Assembly: GCA_965116715.1 (NCBI GenBank) | Contig: OZ220724.1 | Location: forward strand, 2,976,001-3,040,000 | Length of the DNA: 64,000 bases | Source: Poriferisodalis sp965116715 | Lineage (GTDB): Bacteria; Actinomycetota; Acidimicrobiia; Acidimicrobiales; Poriferisodalaceae | Direction: 5' to 3' | Position numbers and translations under genes: made by a program | In this document: in pieces, positions 60,431-64,000 of the stretch | Layout: each line of letters opens with the position of its first letter | Numbering within the stretch: position 1 is the first letter of the stretch | Notes under the pieces: model-generated | Told to the model about the DNA's origin: nothing | The model's input: only the letters and a program-made list of their open reading frames with translations | The model's database searches: none

Positions 60431-61852
60431 ATGTCGGACACGCCGGATCGTGCCTTGCTCGAGTCCAAGGAGCGCGACGAGTTGCTCCAGATCGCCGCGG
60501 CCCTCGGCATCGAGGTAGCGCCCCGTGCCCGGAAGGGAACCATCATCGGTGCGATCCTGGGTCCACAAGGTCCCGAGAGCGCTGGCAAGGGCCCCGCTGA
60601 GACCGAAGCGGTGCCGGAGGCTCCGGCGGTCACCAAACGCACTCGTACGCCGGCACCGCCGGCCGATGCCGCACCCGCAGCTGGCACCGGCGCCTCAGCA
60701 GAACAGCCGGCCGCGGCGGACAACCCGGGTGCGTCAGCCGAAGATGGCCCGCAAGCGCCGCCCGAAGCCGGTGATGCAGCGGACTCCGGGGCAGCCGCGC
60801 CCGATGTGCCGGTGGCCGAGGAAGGCAACCGTCGCAGCCGCCGGCGTGGCCGAGGGCGCGACGACGCGCAGATCGCCGGCGAGACCGTCCATTGCGACGG
60901 CTTGCTGGACCTGCGCGACGAGGGCTACGGCTTTCTCCGCACCAACGGGCCGCTGCCGTCGGCCGACGATGTCTACGTTGCCGCCCGCCAGGTGCGCCAG
61001 TACGACCTGCGCCGCGGCGACCGGATCACCGGCGTCAGCCGGCCGGCCGCCCGCAGCGAGCGCAACCCCGCCCTGCTGCGTCTCGACACGCTCAACGGCG
61101 AGCCGCCGCCCGAGCAACCCGAACGACCGCTGTTCGACGACCTCACGCCGGTGCTCCCCACCGACGCGTTGCCGCTGGCCGGCGAGCAAGGCGATGGGGC
61201 CCTCGTTGCCATCGATCGTCTTGCGCCGATCGGATTGGGATCGCGCGGCCTGCTGACCGCGAGCGGAAGCCGTTCGGCGTCACCGCTGATCGCTTCCATG
61301 GCTGCCGCGATCGGCGACCTGCATCCCGACATCCACCTGATCGTCCTGCTCATCTCCGAACGGCCCGAGGACGTCACCGAGATGACACGCCGGCTCGAGA
61401 CGTCCGGCGAAGTCTTGGCGTCGACATTCGATCGGCCTCCCGAGGAGCACCTTGCGGTGGCCGAGCTCACGCTGGAGCGCACGAAGCGCATGGCCGAGGC
61501 CGGTGCCGACGTGGTCATCCTCTTCGACGGCTTGACGCGGCTCGCACGTGCGTATGCGGCCGGCGGGAACGGGCGGCATCAGCCCGCAGACGCCGTGGGC
61601 GCGGCCATCACCTCGACGCTGAGATTCTTCGGCGGCGCCCGCAACCTGGAAGATGCCGGCTCCATCACGATGGTGGCGACAGCGCGTACCTCGACAGGCA
61701 ACCAGGTCGATGACCTCGTGGCGGCTCGGCTGCGCGAGGCGGCGAATCTGGAGATCGCGCTCGGCGAGGGCCTGCCCGCAACTGCGGAGCTGGACGCCGG
61801 CGACGTCTCCCTCGACGGCGACCGCAGCTTCAGCCTCGGCGACCACCGCTAG
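60431..61852 (+). CDS. rho: Rho homologue with a degenerate ATPase domain
   Basis: 473 aa at the conserved rho locus. Residues 1 to about 150 include a Rho_N-like segment (LLQIAAALGIEV) and an Ala/Pro-rich spacer. The RNA-binding domain looks intact: GYGFLRTNGPLPSADDVYV, LRRGDRITG, LFDDLTPVLP. In the ATPase part, the Walker A loop (GPPKAGKTT in working Rho) reads LTASGSRSAS (about 275-284), with no GK[ST]. Glu310 (ERPEDVTE) and the Walker B Asp366 (VILFDGLTRLARAY) remain. The Q-loop and the RNA-contacting EEFKGTGN block are altered, the arginines of the C-terminal NRSGTR block are gone, and about 45-50 C-terminal residues are lacking. No frameshift is seen, so it looks kept rather than decayed. 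Confidence 0.85.
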   Translation: MSDTPDRALLESKERDELLQIAAALGIEVAPRARKGTIIGAILGPQGPESAGKGPAETEAVPEAPAVTKRTRTPAPPADAAPAAGTGASAEQPAAADNPGASAEDGPQAPPEAGDAADSGAAAPDVPVAEEGNRRSRRRGRGRDDAQIAGETVHCDGLLDLRDEGYGFLRTNGPLPSADDVYVAARQVRQYDLRRGDRITGVSRPAARSERNPALLRLDTLNGEPPPEQPERPLFDDLTPVLPTDALPLAGEQGDGALVAIDRLAPIGLGSRGLLTASGSRSASPLIASMAAAIGDLHPDIHLIVLLISERPEDVTEMTRRLETSGEVLASTFDRPPEEHLAVAELTLERTKRMAEAGADVVILFDGLTRLARAYAAGGNGRHQPADAVGAAITSTLRFFGGARNLEDAGSITMVATARTSTGNQVDDLVAARLREAANLEIALGEGLPATAELDAGDVSLDGDRSFSLGDHR

Positions 61853-61937
61853 AGCGCTCTCCAGATGCGATTGCCGCACCAGCCACATAGGCTCATCTGC
61901 GGCTGATTTGCCCGAAGCCGTCCATGCAGGGGACACG

Positions 61938-62195
61938 ATGAAGAGCGAGATCCACCCCGACTACCGGCCTGTCGTGTTTCGCGACGCCAGCGCCGACTTC
62001 GCCTTCCTGACGCAGTCCACGATCGAGACGAGCGACACGATCGAATGGACAGACGGCAACACGTACCCGCTGGCCAACGTTGAGCTGTCCAGCGCCAGCC
62101 ATCCCTTCTTCACCGGCCAGATGAAGATCGTGGACACGGCGGGCCGCGTGGAACGGTTCGAGCGGCGCTACGGCCAGCGCAAGCGGCGCGGCTGA
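61938..62195 (+). CDS. rpmE: Ribosomal protein L31, type B
   Basis: 85-aa large-subunit protein. MKSEIHPDYRPVVFRD at the start and SSASHPFFTGQMKIVDTAGRVERF are diagnostic of the type B form, which lacks the zinc-binding cysteines of type A. Type B is normally induced when zinc is short, yet here it takes the standard rpmE place behind rho. An AGGGGA site precedes the ATG. Confidence 0.93.
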   Translation: MKSEIHPDYRPVVFRDASADFAFLTQSTIETSDTIEWTDGNTYPLANVELSSASHPFFTGQMKIVDTAGRVERFERRYGQRKRRG

Positions 62196-62286
62196 CACTG
62201 TTCCGGTACGGCGCGGCACAGGGCGCGGCGAGCATCGCGAACATTCCCGTGCCGTCGCATGGCAACTCGGACCGGAGGCAGCTGCG

Positions 62287-63372
62287 GTGACGCTTGATGC
62301 CGATCGCATCCGGGCCCTGCATGCGGCCAAGCTGCGCGCTCTGACTCGCACGGTGCTCGACGTGGAACTGAACGACGTGTCGGGTACCGACGACGGTGCT
62401 CTGGCCGTGGCCGCTGGTGCTGAGCCTGCGGTGGTGTGCCTCGCGCAGGAACGCCCCGAGCGGGCGCTCGGCGGCGCCCTGGCGCTGGCGATTCGCAGCG
62501 GCTGTGACGCGGTGCATGTCTTCAGCGACGATCACAGCGGCGTGCTGGCGCGTCGGGCCGCCTGTTTCACCCGGCCGCCCGCGGTGTGGCAGATCCAGGG
62601 TGAGACGGCCGTGCCTGCAGAAGCATCGCCGCGGCCGGCAGAGCCGGCCCCGCCACGCGTGCCCGAGCTCGTGGCGCTGCTCGCCAGCGCCGGCGTCGAG
62701 ATTGCCGTTGAGCACGGAGTGATCACTGCTGAGGTGGAAGGTCTCGAGGTGGCCCGCATCGTCCCGGCGGCGGCGCTCACTGGCGCCAGCAGCACCGTCT
62801 TGGGCTCGGGCGAGAGTGCCGTCGACGACGGCGATGATCCTGTGGCGGCCTGGCAGATCGAAGTCGGAGTCGGCGCGCACGACCGGGAGGCCTTCGCGCT
62901 CCTGCACGCCGACGAGCCCGCCGCCGAAGCCATCCGCCGCGTCGCCGAGGTGGTGCGAGCGCACCGCGCTCCCGGCGCGTCACCGCATCCGCTCAACCGG
63001 ATGGGTGCGTCTCGCTGGCTGCGCTCGCTGGTGATGCGCCGTCCGGCTCTCGTGGGCGCCGGCCGCCTGCGAGCTGCTTCGCCGCCGATCGCCCGCGGAG
63101 GTCCCAAGGACCCGTCGCCGGCGGTGGCATACGGCCTCACGCCCGAAGGCCGTCGCCTCGTCGTGGTGATGTGCGTGGGCATCGACCTCGACGTGGTGCC
63201 GTTCGCAGCCGACGCTAGGCTCCTGCTCGACCCCGACGCCGAGCTGACCGTCGCCCTGCCCCGACGTGACGCCCACGAGGTCATAGCAACGATGGCTGCA
63301 CAGCTCGTCGATCCTGCTCAGATCATCGAGATCGACGACGAATGGCGCACGCTTCCCAGCGAAGCCTCCTGA
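62287..63372 (+). CDS. Conserved-locus protein of unknown function
   Basis: 361-aa soluble protein (GTG start) between rpmE and prfA, a place that in many actinobacteria has no gene. Two parts are seen: residues 1-110 with AVHVFSDDHSGVLARRAACF and PPAVWQI, and residues 120-355 with LVALLASAGVEIAVEHGVITAEVEGLEVARIV and LVVVMCVGIDLDVVPFAADARL. A Pro/Glu linker near 110-125 joins them. No catalytic motif or membrane segment is evident. It may belong to the translation-related operon by position only. Confidence 0.6.
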   Translation: MTLDADRIRALHAAKLRALTRTVLDVELNDVSGTDDGALAVAAGAEPAVVCLAQERPERALGGALALAIRSGCDAVHVFSDDHSGVLARRAACFTRPPAVWQIQGETAVPAEASPRPAEPAPPRVPELVALLASAGVEIAVEHGVITAEVEGLEVARIVPAAALTGASSTVLGSGESAVDDGDDPVAAWQIEVGVGAHDREAFALLHADEPAAEAIRRVAEVVRAHRAPGASPHPLNRMGASRWLRSLVMRRPALVGAGRLRAASPPIARGGPKDPSPAVAYGLTPEGRRLVVVMCVGIDLDVVPFAADARLLLDPDAELTVALPRRDAHEVIATMAAQLVDPAQIIEIDDEWRTLPSEAS

Positions 63373-63404
63373 GCGAGCCAGAACCCCCCAGTTAGCCTGA
63401 GCGC

Positions 63405-64000
63405 GTGTTGGGCGCCCTCGAATCTGTGCGGCTCGACGCGCTCGAAGCCGAGCGAGCGGAACTCGAACGAAAGCTGGGCGAGGGCGCGGCATCTGGCGAC
63501 CGTTCCCAGTTCGCCGACCTGGGTCGGCGGCTCGCGCGCATCGGCGAGATCATCGATGTCGCACACGAGGCCCAGCAAGCCCAGGCTGATGCCACAGCCG
63601 CCAAAGACCTCTTCGAGGCCAGCGACGGCGACGACGCAGTCGAAGCCGCCGAGATGCTGGAGGCCGCGACCACGCTGGCAGCAGAGCTCGACGAGCGACT
63701 GAAGGTGCTGCTGCTGCCGCAGGATCCGAACGACGAGCGCGATGTCATCGTGGAGATCCAAGGCGCTGAGGGCGGCGAGGAAGCCAACATCTGGGCACGC
63801 GATCTGTTCGAGATGTACCAGGCGTATGCGTCGGCGCAATCCGGCTGGTCGTTGGAGCTGCTCGGCAGCCAGGACAGCGACATGGGCGGCTTCACGAATG
63901 TGGCCTTCGCCGTGCGGGGCCCCGATGTGTGGCGGTCGCTGAAACACGAAGGGGGGCCGCACAGGGTGCAGCGCGTGCCGGTCACCGAGTCCCAGGGCCG
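63405..64000 (+). CDS. prfA: Peptide chain release factor 1, 5' part
   Basis: The first 198 codons of RF-1, which ends translation at UAA and UAG; the window stops before the GGQ catalytic motif. GTG 63405 opens the frame. The segment LLPQDPNDERDVIVEIQGAEGGEEA, DLFEMYQAYA, and HRVQRVPVTESQG at the window edge are the family blocks. Release factor 1 rather than 2 is supported by the position after rpmE. Incomplete because of the window edge. Confidence 0.93.
   Translation, partial: MLGALESVRLDALEAERAELERKLGEGAASGDRSQFADLGRRLARIGEIIDVAHEAQQAQADATAAKDLFEASDGDDAVEAAEMLEAATTLAAELDERLKVLLLPQDPNDERDVIVEIQGAEGGEEANIWARDLFEMYQAYASAQSGWSLELLGSQDSDMGGFTNVAFAVRGPDVWRSLKHEGGPHRVQRVPVTESQG

Overview
The window is about 64 kb of high-GC (roughly two-thirds G+C), tightly packed chromosomal DNA from an actinobacterium, most likely class Acidimicrobiia. 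Evidence for this: the argS-lysA-hom-thrC-rho-rpmE-prfA order; a DUF3090 / SCO1664-type kinase / histidine phosphatase trio; a DUF3107 gene next to a PdtaS-like histidine kinase; two candidate F420-linked proteins; and frequent GTG/TTG starts with 4-bp ATGA/GTGA overlaps. A complete System I (Ccm) cytochrome c maturation operon is unusual for Actinobacteria in general. The class assignment is inference.

Layout. 1-7.3 kb: branched-chain-amino-acid/urea/amide type ABC importer (a cytosolic-looking solute-binding paralogue at the left edge, an exported binding lipoprotein, a permease, a permease-ATPase fusion, a second ATPase) followed by an amidase; a perfect 8-bp-arm palindrome lies in front of the lipoprotein gene. 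7.4-12.3 kb: paaA-paaD-paaB-paaC ring epoxidase subunits without paaE, then an orphan molybdenum hydroxylase large subunit. 12.3-24.4 kb: rmuC, a peptide-type binding lipoprotein coupled to an RsgA-like GTPase, two enoyl-CoA hydratases, an MscS channel, valS, a small membrane protein, a CaiB-type CoA-transferase and a small membrane protein. 24.5-28.2 kb: a lower-GC two-gene cassette, a GHKL ATPase plus an 819-aa protein with two degenerate phosphoribosyltransferase-like motifs; this is the best candidate for an undescribed system. 28.2-36.3 kb: a DUF5317 membrane protein, a stand-alone biotinyl domain, and ccmABCDEFGH in one overlapping operon. 36.3-44.2 kb: Mrp-type ATPase, SelO, PdtaS-like kinase with DUF3107, lipid kinase, and etfBA. 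44.2-49.4 kb: the SCO1664/DUF3090/phosphatase operon, UdgB uracil-DNA glycosylase, a lipoprotein, an FrhB-type iron-sulfur protein, a PPOX-family protein and tRNA-Arg(CCG). 49.7-64 kb: argS, lysA, a MazF-type toxin-antitoxin pair, a giant DUF2339 membrane protein, hom, thrC, a Rho homologue, L31 type B, an unknown protein and the 5' part of prfA.

Highlights. The Rho protein at the conserved rho locus keeps its RNA-binding domain but has lost the Walker A loop and the arginine-rich C-terminal part, so it looks unable to act as a normal ATP-driven terminator. Three unrelated short tandem repeats (in paaD, before mrp, and between the lipid kinase and etfB) punctuate the window; the one before mrp has hairpin arms with a compensatory change. 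No gene-free stretch exceeds 300 bases, and no CRISPR array, rRNA, phage or IS element was seen.
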